In this document: positions 1 to 5,263 of the stretch, in pieces | Position numbering within the stretch: the first letter of the stretch is position 1 | Layout of the letters: each line of letters starts with the position of its first letter | NCBI GenBank assembly: GCA_030824835.1 | Contig: JAPJRA010000082.1 | Span: forward strand, 1-5,263 | Direction: 5' to 3' | Length of the DNA stretch: 5,263 nucleotides | From: Geminicoccaceae bacterium | Lineage (GTDB): Bacteria; Pseudomonadota; Alphaproteobacteria; Geminicoccales; Geminicoccaceae | Notes under the pieces: generated by a model | What the model saw: the letters and a program-made list of their open reading frames with translations, nothing else | What the model was told of the DNA's origin: nothing | Database searches by the model: none | Position numbers and translations under genes: made by a program

Positions 1-191
1 CATGACTTCGGCAATTCCACCCCTGACGATGCGTTCCAAAGCCGGCTGCAACGCCCCGTCATCGCCAATCATATCGCGCAGACCGGCGGGCGATGCCACG
101 AATTTATTTTTTCGCCGCGATGGATAAACGACCGGGGCTGCCGCGTTATGCGCTCGAAGCCGCACCATTGGCGAGCTGGGGAAAACGCATC
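1..191. other. Unassigned left edge
   Basis: No gene is supported here. One rightward frame is open from base 1 to 345, but it runs through the start of the Hint gene in another frame and resembles no family I know. It could hold the tail of an upstream gene only if that gene overlapped the Hint gene. A leftward ATG sits exactly at the edge (bases 3-1), so a divergent gene may begin just outside. Bases 101-112 are an A/T-rich patch unlike the surroundings. I could not pair it with a convincing stem for a terminator or with a -35/-10 pair. Confidence 0.4.
178..185 (+). promoter_or_regulatory. Likely ribosome binding site of the Hint gene
   Basis: A GGGGAAAA run lies six bases before the ATG at 192. 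It supports that ATG over the upstream in-frame start at 93, which would add 33 residues of no recognisable character before the signal peptide. Confidence 0.4.
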
Positions 192-1097
192 ATGGCACCG
201 ATACAGAAAAAGCGCCTTTTGCTGCTCTGTAGCGCAAGTATTCTCGGTCTCCAGCTGGCCGTCATTCCCGTCGACTTGGGTCATCTTAGGCCGACCATGC
301 AAATGGCACAGGCTCAGCAATCCTGCTTTACAGCCGGCACCATGATTTTGATGGCCGACGGCAGCCAGCGAGCGATCGAGACGATCGCCGCCGGTGACCT
401 GGTGATGGGCCGCCGCGGCCGCATCAACGCGGTAAAGGCCTGCGAGCGGACCGTGCTCGGCAGCAGGCGTCTCTACGCATTGAACGGGGGCCGCCAGTTC
501 GTGACCGCCGAGCATCCCTTCCTGACCGTCGAAGGCTGGAAGGCGCTGGATCCCGAGGCGACGCGCCGCGAGAACGCAGCACTCGATGTCGGCGCCCTGC
601 AGATCGGCGATCAGCTCTGTCGCGGCACGGTACGGATCGTTGGCGGCGAGCGCCGCTCGGCGCCGGCCGGCCCGGGTGTCCTGTTCATGCAGGCCACCAC
701 GACCCTCGAGGCGCTGGCGGCGGTCCCGGCTGCGCCGGAAACGCCGCTGTTCAACCTGCTGCTCGACGGCGACCACAGCTACGTCGCCGACGGCTGGATC
801 GTGCACAACAAGGACGGTGTCATCGGCGGTACGGTCGGAGCCGGGCCCGCCGATGGTTCGGCAGACCTCGTGCCGTCGGCTAGCGGTCGGAGCGGCGATG
901 CCGCCGCATCATCGGGCGAGCTTTCCGGCAACGACCTGGGTCCGAATGCGACGCATGGCGATGAGCCGCTGACGAACTTCCTCAGTGATCTCGGCATGCG
1001 CGACCCGGACGAAGCCGGTCTGCGACCGAAAAGCGGGGCGCTCACCCGGGAACAGGAAGAAGGGTTGATCAGCCGTGGCTGGCTCCCACGCGAATGA
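192..1097 (+). CDS. Secreted Hint-domain (intein/hedgehog-type) protein
   Basis: The product is 301 residues. The N-terminus has a basic stretch (KKR) and a leucine-rich core, then a likely signal peptidase site AQA|QQ near residue 41, so export is expected. The Hint fold begins almost at once: Cys45 in CFTAGTMILMADG (block A), TAEH at 105-108 (block B, the TxxH motif), GDHSYVADG near 193-201 and the His205-Asn206 pair (block G). These are the residues used for autoproteolysis in inteins and bacterial Hint proteins. The residue after Asn is Lys (VHNKDG), not Cys, Ser or Thr, so ordinary protein splicing is unlikely. Cleavage at Asn206 would release a 95-residue polar, Gly/Ala/Ser-rich C-terminal tail that I do not recognise. 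In the family, Hint domains of this kind (PF13403-like) often end in VHNKxG. The substrate or function is unknown. The gene stands alone, converging on the dehydrogenase gene. The Hint call is firm; self-processing is inferred. Confidence 0.82.
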   Translation: MAPIQKKRLLLLCSASILGLQLAVIPVDLGHLRPTMQMAQAQQSCFTAGTMILMADGSQRAIETIAAGDLVMGRRGRINAVKACERTVLGSRRLYALNGGRQFVTAEHPFLTVEGWKALDPEATRRENAALDVGALQIGDQLCRGTVRIVGGERRSAPAGPGVLFMQATTTLEALAAVPAAPETPLFNLLLDGDHSYVADGWIVHNKDGVIGGTVGAGPADGSADLVPSASGRSGDAAASSGELSGNDLGPNATHGDEPLTNFLSDLGMRDPDEAGLRPKSGALTREQEEGLISRGWLPRE

Positions 1098-1106
1098 GGC
1101 CGATCG

Positions 1107-1913
1107 CTAGTCGATCCGTTCGGGATCGCCGTCGAATTCCGCCGAGCAGAACGGGCCACCCTGGAATTGCTCGGCGACGAGATCGGTAGGCTCCGGATCG
1201 TCGGCTAGAATCTCCGACGCAAAAGGCTCCGACTCGTCCTGCGGCCGGTAGCCCAGGCGATACGCGTTGGCATTGTCCCACCAGGTCCGATCGTTCTCCG
1301 AGGCGCCGTAGACGGTTTCACAGTGGAGGTCCGGGTGCTCGAGCCCGATACGGACCAGCTGCAGGAAATCCCGCGGGCTCAGCCAGATCGAGAGGCGCCG
1401 CCGATCCAGCGGGCGGTCACCGAAATTGCCGATCCGGATATGGAGCACCCGCAGCCCGTGCTTGTCAGCGTAGAGACGCCCGAGGGCCTCGCCGAAGGCC
1501 TTGCTGACGCCGTAACGGCTGTCCGGACGCACCGGCACCGTATGATCGATCCGCTGCGCCCGTCGGTAAAAGCCGATCACGTGGTTGGTGGTGGCGAACA
1601 CGATACGCTTCACACCCTGACGGCGGGCGGCCTCGAAAAGATTGTAACAGCCGATGATGTTCGCCTGCAGCACCGTGTCCCAATCGGCTTCGATCGACTG
1701 CCCGCCGAGATGGACGATGCCGTCGACGCCGGCACAGATCGCCTCGCAGGCGGCCATGTCGGCGAGATCGGCGGCCATCACCTCCTCTCCCGCGGCCGGA
1801 GCCGCCATGTCGGCGCGGTCGGAAAGCCGGACGATGGGATAGATTCCCCTGATGTCGGCACGGAGCCTCCGGCCGATCGCACCGGCGGCTCCGGTGATCA
1901 GAACACGCTGCAT
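1107..1913 (-). CDS. udh: Uronate dehydrogenase, NAD-dependent (SDR/epimerase family)
   Basis: Expected reaction: NAD-dependent oxidation of galacturonate or glucuronate to the aldarolactone, the first step of the oxidative hexuronate pathway, in the cytoplasm. The 268-residue product matches the ~265 residues of the Agrobacterium enzyme. Visible features are the Rossmann motif GAAGAIG (8-14), GIVHLGGQSIE (65-75), ANIIGCYNLFEAAR (84-97), FATTNHVIG (106-114), the catalytic pair Tyr134/Lys138 in YGVSK, VYGASENDRTWWDN (201-214) and a late FQGG (250-253). From memory, the Agrobacterium protein has SSNH where this one has TTNH (108-111); Thr can stand in for the SDR Ser. The ATG at 1913 was chosen because the Rossmann strand starts directly after it and GGGAG lies seven bases upstream; the frame stays open further upstream without homology. 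No uronate transporter, lactonase or aldarate dehydratase is nearby, so the physiological substrate is inferred. A related NAD-dependent epimerase is the main alternative. Confidence 0.85.
   Translation of the reverse strand: MQRVLITGAAGAIGRRLRADIRGIYPIVRLSDRADMAAPAAGEEVMAADLADMAACEAICAGVDGIVHLGGQSIEADWDTVLQANIIGCYNLFEAARRQGVKRIVFATTNHVIGFYRRAQRIDHTVPVRPDSRYGVSKAFGEALGRLYADKHGLRVLHIRIGNFGDRPLDRRRLSIWLSPRDFLQLVRIGLEHPDLHCETVYGASENDRTWWDNANAYRLGYRPQDESEPFASEILADDPEPTDLVAEQFQGGPFCSAEFDGDPERID
1112..1128. repeat. Small inverted repeat at the convergent gene ends
   Basis: A perfect six-base stem (CGATCC/GGATCG) with a five-base loop lies just inside the 3' end of the dehydrogenase gene, beside the 9-base gap between the two converging stop codons. 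It could help end transcription from the Hint gene, but no T-run follows, so a rho-independent terminator is not supported. Confidence 0.3.
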
Positions 1914-1920
1914 GCTTGCG

Positions 1921-1925
1921 CTCCC
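1921..1925 (-). promoter_or_regulatory. Ribosome binding site of the uronate dehydrogenase gene
   Basis: On the minus strand GGGAG lies seven bases before the ATG at 1913. It settles the start of the dehydrogenase among several in-frame alternatives further upstream. Confidence 0.6.
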
Positions 1926-1945
1926 ATCCCCTGGCGACTTGCCGC

Positions 1946-1973
1946 AGTATGGCCGCGGTGCATGGTAGTGCAA
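1946..1973 (-). promoter_or_regulatory. Weak candidate promoter for the dehydrogenase gene
   Basis: On the minus strand TTGCAC (1973-1968) and CATACT (1951-1946) are separated by 16 bases, matching three and four of six consensus positions. It sits in the 178-base gap between DUF1275 and the dehydrogenase, at a sensible distance from the start. Sigma-70 matches in GC-rich alphaproteobacterial DNA are poorly predictive. Confidence 0.2.
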
Positions 1974-2091
1974 GGCGCCGGCCTGCTCGCGTCCATGTGC
2001 GGAGCGCAATGCTGACCCTTGGGGTTGAGACCCGGAAGAGCAGACCGGGGGCGTGGCCAGGTAAGCCGGCGGTGCGCCCCGACAATCTGGT

Positions 2092-2778
2092 TCAGCGAGT
2101 TGCGCAGACTTGGCGCGCATCCTCGGGATTCCGCGCGACGCGCGGGTTGGGGGCGACCAGCGCTGCCGCCATGGCGAGGAACGTCGGGAGCATCAGGGCA
2201 GGCAGCCCAATCTGCCAGGTGAGAAGGGCGCAGGCGACGCCGCGCTGCGAGGTCGGGCCAGCAACGGCTTCCACCACGGCGATCGTGAAGCGCGTGACGG
2301 CCGTCGTCAGCACCGCGGTGGTGGGGGCGCCGGGCAGCTCCGCCTGCACGAGGGCGTTCTGGACCGCCATCGCGGCGACGCCGCACATGCCTGCCAGCAC
2401 CGCCATGGGCGTCCCCGGATCCACCGGAGATCCGAGACGCAGGCCCAGCAGAAAAAAACTGTGCAGCAGAACGACCTGCAGCAGCAGGAGAGCGTCGAGG
2501 GCCGTTCCGTCCCCACGGCGAGCGAGGACCAGCCCGAGCAGGCGCGCCAGGGCCAGCGCGACCATGAATACCGGTACGGAGCTGAGTTCGGCGACACTGG
2601 CCATGCCGTGAGTCACCACATGGCTGGCCAGCACCAAGATGTTGCCGGTGATATGAGCGGTGAACAGGCCGCCCAGGGACAAGAACCCGATCGCATCCGT
2701 GGCCCCTGCCGTAGCGCTCAGAAGCAGAAGGAGGCTCGTCGGCTGGGCAGGTGCCGATTGTCCGGCGGCACCGCTCAC
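2092..2778 (-). CDS. DUF1275 (YoaK-type) integral membrane protein
   Basis: The 228-residue product is almost entirely hydrophobic. It carries the family signature: a first membrane segment with [18 protein letters not shown] (22-39) followed by HITGN (42-46), later helices near 67-87, 95-113, 122-141 and 182-210, and the MAVQNALV...[13 protein letters not shown] region (137-165) typical of these proteins. Its length is usual for the family (about 220-240). The function of DUF1275 proteins is not established; a transport role is often supposed. I chose the GTG at 2778 because AGAGG lies seven bases upstream and because its GTGA overlaps the TGA of the preceding permease remnant, the usual sign of translational coupling in an operon. 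It was therefore probably the last gene of the efflux operon. Oddly, the frame is also open upstream all the way through the broken adaptor to 3597, so a longer fused product is conceivable. Confidence 0.8.
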   Translation of the reverse strand: MSGAAGQSAPAQPTSLLLLLSATAGATDAIGFLSLGGLFTAHITGNILVLASHVVTHGMASVAELSSVPVFMVALALARLLGLVLARRGDGTALDALLLLQVVLLHSFFLLGLRLGSPVDPGTPMAVLAGMCGVAAMAVQNALVQAELPGAPTTAVLTTAVTRFTIAVVEAVAGPTSQRGVACALLTWQIGLPALMLPTFLAMAAALVAPNPRVARNPEDARQVCATR

Positions 2779-2942
2779 CGAATGACCTCTACTGCATCGG
2801 GAGCGTGATCGGCGGCTGCCGCACGACCGTTGAAGCGGTCCAGGTAGAGATAGATGACGGGCGTGGTGTAAAGCGTGAGCAGCTGGCTCACCAGGAGACC
2901 ACCAACGATGGAATAGCCGAGAGGCTGGCGTAGCTCGGACCC
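2775..2942 (-). pseudogene. C-terminal remnant of an RND efflux permease (MdtB/MdtC type)
   Basis: Only about 55 residues remain of a protein normally around 1,040 residues long. [20 protein letters not shown] (1-20) followed by [20 protein letters not shown] (21-40) is the characteristic end of MdtB/MdtC-like inner-membrane drug/proton antiporters, including the last transmembrane helix. A short hydrophilic tail ends in VEVIR. It follows directly, in the same frame, the truncated adaptor sequence [15 protein letters not shown], with no stop or start between them, so it cannot be an independent gene. The TGA overlaps the GTG start of DUF1275. The fragment alone cannot be functional. Confidence 0.8.
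2786..2790 (-). promoter_or_regulatory. Ribosome binding site of the DUF1275 gene
   Basis: AGAGG on the minus strand is seven bases before the GTG at 2778 and lies inside the coding end of the permease remnant. It decides the start of DUF1275 and supports independent initiation rather than only read-through from the adaptor frame. Confidence 0.5.
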
Positions 2943-3646
2943 GGCCGCCAGAGCCGCGCGAATGGCCGGCACGTCCCGCTCGGGGATGGTGGAGATTGCC
3001 GGCAATGGGATGAAACTGGTCGATGACCACGAGCCCAGCCTGAGCGTTCGCGTGGACGATATTGCCGACATCGACCAGGCGAAGGCCGGCCCGCCCGTCG
3101 ATGGGTGAGGCGATGCGCGTGTAGGAAAGCTGGGTCTCGGCCTCGCTGATCGCGGCCTTGTCCTGCTCGATCTGCGCCTCGAGTTGCACGACCCGGCTGC
3201 GCTGGTCGTCGACCGTCTGGGTGCTCACGAAGTCATTCCGGCCGAGTTTGGTCACGCGGCCGAGGATCAGTTGCGCGTTGGCAAGATTGGCGTTGTCCTG
3301 GTCGAGCCGCCCTTTGGCCTGATCGAGTACGGCCTGGAAAGTGCGCGGATCGATGACGGCGACGAGATCGCCCTGCTTGATGTCCTGGCTCTCCCGGAAC
3401 AGCACCTGCTGCAGTTCGCCGTCGACACGGGAGCGAATGGTGACCGTGTTAAACGGCCCCGCCGTGCCGAGATTGTCCAGATGAACGGCCACGTCGCGCC
3501 GAATCACCACGGCAATTTCAACAGATATGGTCGGTGAAACCGTCGGTGCCACGGTGGGGCCGGAAGTGACCTGCCACGCACAGCACGGCAGCGCCAAGCG
3601 CGATACGAGGGATGGATCCGGTGTGCGACATGCAGCGACGGCTCAT
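2943..3646 (-). pseudogene. Truncated, frameshifted RND periplasmic adaptor (MdtA/HlyD family)
   Basis: Such adaptors link an inner-membrane RND pump to an outer-membrane channel. The visible body runs from 3597 to about 3000: SVEIAVVIRRDVAVHLDNLG, then FNTVTIRSRVDGELQQVLFR (first lipoyl half), an alanine/glutamine-rich coiled-coil hairpin, and [20 protein letters not shown] (second lipoyl half), ending in [10 protein letters not shown]. The expected continuation, [20 protein letters not shown], is in another frame: removing one G from GCCGGC near 2999-3002 restores it. Upstream, a signal/anchor-like segment (MSHTGSIPRIALGAAVLCVA; ATG at 3631 or 3646) is also out of frame, suggesting a second indel near 3530-3580. 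The remaining beta-barrel and membrane-proximal domains (about 180 residues in MdtA) are missing, replaced by the permease tail. This is decay by deletion plus indels. A sequencing or assembly error could explain the single-base shifts, but not easily the deletion. Confidence 0.78.
2995..3006. repeat. 12-base perfect palindrome at the frameshift site
   Basis: ATTGCCGGCAAT reads the same on both strands and lies exactly where the adaptor changes frame. A one-base insertion inside GCCGC creates this palindrome, so it may be a by-product of the mutation rather than a binding site. Confidence 0.5.
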
Positions 3647-4075
3647 GGAATGGAGGACGACGGCGCCTGCCCTGCCATGCGATGCGGCGCCCCGTCTTTC
3701 GAGAAACACCTACCACCTTCACCTGTGCAGCACGGGAGAGCCGCATCTGCTTTCGGCCTGCCTGGGCACCGGATCGAGTGCGCGCGGCCATGACCCCGCC
3801 CCCTCGTTCAGTTTGGGTTCAGCTGCCTCCTGCTAGTCGGCATTCGCGTAACGGATCCAACCACTGGTCCTAGACGGAGGAGTGTAGCCATACGCCCGCG
3901 CCCGCAGGGCTTGCATCTCCACGTTGGCCGTAAGCCTCACGCATTATCTCTGAAGTGCACCCGCGATCGGCAATATAGGTCGGGGTGAATGCGCAGCTAT
4001 CGATCTGAACGGTAAGACATCACCAACACCAGCCGATAAATTCGGCGTTTCACCAAACATGATCTGGAACCTCTC
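3647..4075. other. Intergenic region between the divergent efflux remnant and cupredoxin gene
   Basis: About 430 bases without a supportable gene. It holds the GTTCAG tandem repeat (3806-3822), an orphan GGAGGAG (3876-3882), a short hairpin GCCGA/TCGGC (4032-4046) just before the cupredoxin start, and two short open frames (a 38-codon leftward one from 4060 and a 27-codon rightward one from 3790) with no similarity I recognise. Promoters for both divergent units should lie here, but I found no -35/-10 pair good enough to call. Confidence 0.6.
3806..3822. promoter_or_regulatory. Tandem GTTCAG direct repeat, candidate response-regulator site
   Basis: GTTCAG occurs twice with a five-base spacer (TTTGG), giving an 11-base period, about one helical turn. 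OmpR/PhoB-family regulators bind such head-to-tail hexamers as dimers, and MdtABC-type pumps are commonly controlled by a linked two-component system. It lies about 160 bases upstream of the adaptor start and 254 bases upstream of the cupredoxin start. A single half-site in the opposite orientation (CTGAAC) occurs at 4005-4010. The regulator identity is inferred; no regulator gene is in the window. Confidence 0.45.
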
Positions 4076-4516
4076 ATGAATATCAACTCACGTGTACTTG
4101 CATCCATGCTCGGTCTCGCCGGCAGCGGGTTGGCGATGACTGGAGCGCTGGCAGCCGAGCCGTCGGTGGTGCAGGTCGAGCTCAACAATACCGGCAAGGC
4201 CGAGACGATGAAGCTCGACCGGACGAGTGTGCCTGCAGGCAAGGTCCACTTCGTCGTCACCAACGCCTCGTTCGACGACACCCACGAGATGATCATCGTC
4301 AAGACCGACCTTACGCCCGCCCAATTCCCCACCAACAAGGATGGCAGCAAGGTTGATGAAAAGAAGTTCAAGGGTGCGAAGGAGGTGAGCGACATCAAGT
4401 CGGGCGGCACCGGTACCTTGGACATGAACCTCAAGCCCGGTCATTATGTCATGTTCTGCAACATCAAGAATCATTTCAAGGGCGGTATGTACGCCGAACT
4501 CACCGTCACCTCCTGA
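4076..4516 (+). CDS. Periplasmic cupredoxin (type 1 blue copper protein)
   Basis: This is a small soluble electron carrier or copper-binding protein, exported to the periplasm. The 146-residue precursor has a signal peptide ending GALA|AEP near residue 26 and a mature domain of about 120 residues. The four type 1 copper ligands are visible: His70 in DDTHEM, then Cys128, His133 and Met138 in CNIKNHFKGGM. The C-x4-H-x4-M spacing resembles rusticyanin-type cupredoxins rather than plastocyanin. The strands VQVELNNTG, KVHFVVTNAS and HYVMFC fit the Greek-key barrel. The ATG at 4076 has only a weak GGAAC upstream but places the signal peptide correctly. The cytochrome gene begins 51 bases downstream on the same strand, so co-transcription and electron exchange with it are likely. 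The partner oxidase or reductase is not in the window. The copper-protein call is firm; the physiological role is not. Confidence 0.88.
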   Translation: MNINSRVLASMLGLAGSGLAMTGALAAEPSVVQVELNNTGKAETMKLDRTSVPAGKVHFVVTNASFDDTHEMIIVKTDLTPAQFPTNKDGSKVDEKKFKGAKEVSDIKSGGTGTLDMNLKPGHYVMFCNIKNHFKGGMYAELTVTS

Positions 4517-4558
4517 GACTCACCCCGCGCGCAGTTGCCGTCCGCGCCACCACCATTT

Positions 4559-4562
4559 GGAG
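4559..4562 (+). promoter_or_regulatory. Ribosome binding site of the cytochrome gene
   Basis: GGAG lies five bases before the ATG at 4568 and selects it over the in-frame TTG at 4535, which would put 11 proline-rich residues before the signal peptide. Confidence 0.55.
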
Positions 4563-4567
4563 CACCC

Positions 4568-5026
4568 ATGGCCGTTCGCCCCTACATCCTTCCCACCATC
4601 GCGGCGGTTTCGCTGTTGGGCGGTGGCGCCGTCGCCGACACTCAGGCCACCGGCAGTGTCGCCTATCGGCAGCATTCGATGACGGCCATGGCCGAGCACA
4701 TGGCGGCGCTCAAGGTGGCCCTGACCGAACAGCCGCAGCTGATCGTCGAGGTGGGCGCCCATGCGTCGGCCATCGCCGCGACATCGGAGTTCATTCCCGC
4801 CATGTTCCCCAAGGATGGCAACCTGGTCGACAGCGCAGCACTGCCCAGCGTCTGGGACCAGCCGGCCGATTTCGCCGCGGCAGCCAAGCGAAACGAGGAC
4901 CTAGCCCAGAAGCTTACCGACGCCGCCGCGTCGGGCGACCCCAAGATTGCCCTGGCCGCCTTCGCAGCCCTTGGTCGTCAGGGCTGCGGTGGCTGCCACG
5001 AGACCTTCCGCAAGGCTCAGGGCTGA
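4568..5026 (+). CDS. Class II cytochrome c (cytochrome c-556/c' family)
   Basis: This is a periplasmic heme electron carrier with a four-helix-bundle fold. The precursor is 152 residues with a signal peptide ending GGGAVA|DT near residue 23. The heme attachment motif Cys140-Gly-Gly-Cys143-His144 is at the extreme C-terminus (CGGCHETFRKAQG), the diagnostic position for class II cytochromes. Near the mature N-terminus, YRQHSM (33-38) matches the family R-x-x-x-M pattern; Met38 is the likely sixth heme ligand, which points to low-spin c-556 rather than the Met-lacking high-spin cytochrome c'. The mature length (about 129 residues) is normal. The gene follows the cupredoxin by 51 bases with its own GGAG site, so the two probably form one transcript. 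Whether the cytochrome passes electrons to or from the copper protein cannot be told from sequence. Confidence 0.88.
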   Translation: MAVRPYILPTIAAVSLLGGGAVADTQATGSVAYRQHSMTAMAEHMAALKVALTEQPQLIVEVGAHASAIAATSEFIPAMFPKDGNLVDSAALPSVWDQPADFAAAAKRNEDLAQKLTDAAASGDPKIALAAFAALGRQGCGGCHETFRKAQG

Positions 5027-5138
5027 CAACGCCGAAGATGCGATCGGCGATTGCGGCAACTGCCATGCGGCCGAGGGCGTTCGCCATTGGATCAACCCTA
5101 CTTGCCTGCGTTCCGCTACACCTCCCACACGCGCATGA
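5027..5138 (+). pseudogene. Possible fragment of another cytochrome c
   Basis: Just after the cytochrome stop, one frame reads NAEDAIGDCGNCHAAEG, a good c-type heme motif (CGNCH at about 5050-5064) with flanks like those of class I cytochromes. The frame has no credible start or signal peptide: extended upstream it overlaps the end of the c-556 gene in a different frame. It stops at 5136-5138. In a neighbouring frame the sequence continues DQPYLPAFRYTSHTRM, which may be the frameshifted continuation. This could be a decayed gene or a chance motif; CxxCH arises fairly often in GC-rich sequence. Confidence 0.3.
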
Positions 5139-5263
5139 GCGACACGATTCTGGTTGATCTGCCGCCGACGGTGTCAAGCCGCCGAACGTCAGCGAGGATC
5201 TTCTCACCGGTCCCCGGCATGACGTCGAAGGGCGACGTCGTCGGCGGCGAGATGGCCACGATC
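5139..5263. other. Unassigned right edge
   Basis: Two frames are open here. Rightward, from an ATG at 5135, it reads MSDTILVDLPPTVSSRR and stays open to the edge. Leftward, a frame entering from the edge reads PFDVMPGTGEKILADVRR and stops at 5116-5118, so it could be the tail of a convergent gene. The two frames share their third codon positions, so codon bias cannot separate them. I recognise neither product. Confidence 0.3.

Noticed and set aside
69..806. Long leftward open frame opposite the Hint gene (245 codons)
   Set aside because: It is antisense to a gene with clear Hint motifs and a signal peptide, has no recognisable domain, and long antisense frames are common in GC-rich DNA.
1323..2015. 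Rightward 230-codon frame opposite the uronate dehydrogenase
   Set aside because: It mirrors the dehydrogenase codons, has no family features, and the opposite strand carries a full set of enzyme motifs.
2031..2049. CCCGG/CCGGG inverted repeat downstream of DUF1275 as a terminator
   Set aside because: A five-base stem with a nine-base loop and no T-run on the minus strand is not enough for a rho-independent terminator.
1916..2808. Two long rightward frames opposite DUF1275 (231 and 232 codons)
   Set aside because: Their composition is dominated by Arg, Ala, Gly and Gln, as expected for the complement of a hydrophobic membrane protein; there are no domains.
3184..3537. Rightward 117-codon frame opposite the adaptor
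   Set aside because: It is antisense to clear adaptor sequence and resembles no known protein.
3876..3884. Perfect GGAGGAG ribosome-binding-like sequence
   Set aside because: The only nearby start is a GTG overlapping it, followed at once by TAG; no ATG, GTG or TTG lies at a usable distance, so it marks no gene I can support.
3903..3942. TTGGCC...CATTAT as a promoter for the cupredoxin gene
   Set aside because: The two hexamers are separated by only 12 bases, too short for a sigma-70 promoter.
3944..4060. 38-codon leftward frame in the intergenic region
   Set aside because: It has an AGAGG nine bases upstream but no recognisable product; too short to call without conservation evidence.
4059..4079. 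Six-codon frame (MIWNLS) whose TGA overlaps the cupredoxin ATG
   Set aside because: The ATGA overlap is suggestive of coupling, but there is no ribosome binding site before it and such short frames are common by chance.

Overview
This 5.26 kb window is GC-rich and proteobacterial in character, most likely alphaproteobacterial. That placement is an inference from the gene families present: an Agrobacterium-type uronate dehydrogenase, an MdtA-type efflux adaptor, a c-556-like cytochrome and a Hint-domain secreted protein. No rRNA or tRNA is present to settle it. It looks like an accessory region: several unrelated short units in different orientations, one of them visibly decayed. I see no CRISPR array, tRNA, insertion sequence or phage gene.

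Layout. Bases 1-191 hold no gene I can support. A secreted Hint (hedgehog/intein-type) protein runs rightward (192-1097). It meets, tail to tail with a 9-base gap, a leftward uronate dehydrogenase gene (1107-1913). Upstream of that, also leftward, is a DUF1275 (YoaK-type) membrane protein (2092-2778). Its GTG start overlaps the stop of the remains of an RND efflux operon (2775-3646). What is left of that operon is the front part of an MdtA-like periplasmic adaptor joined directly to the last ~55 residues of an MdtB/MdtC-type permease. The sequence in between, probably several kilobases in the ancestor, is gone. The adaptor part also appears to carry two small frameshifts.

A non-coding stretch of about 430 bases (3647-4075) follows. 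It contains a perfect GTTCAG direct repeat with an 11-base period, the layout typical of OmpR/PhoB-family response-regulator sites. Rightward from there are a secreted type 1 copper protein (4076-4516) and a class II (c-556-like) cytochrome c (4568-5026). These are probably co-transcribed and form a periplasmic electron-transfer pair. The last ~240 bases hold an isolated c-type heme motif without a proper start, perhaps a cytochrome fragment, and sequence I cannot assign.

How the genes work together. The cupredoxin and cytochrome plausibly exchange electrons in the periplasm. The uronate dehydrogenase is a stand-alone sugar-acid enzyme with no pathway partners in view. DUF1275 appears to have been the last gene of the efflux operon and to have survived its collapse. 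I found no convincing new multi-gene system. The most informative item is the deleted and frameshifted efflux operon whose reading frame now runs uninterrupted into DUF1275.
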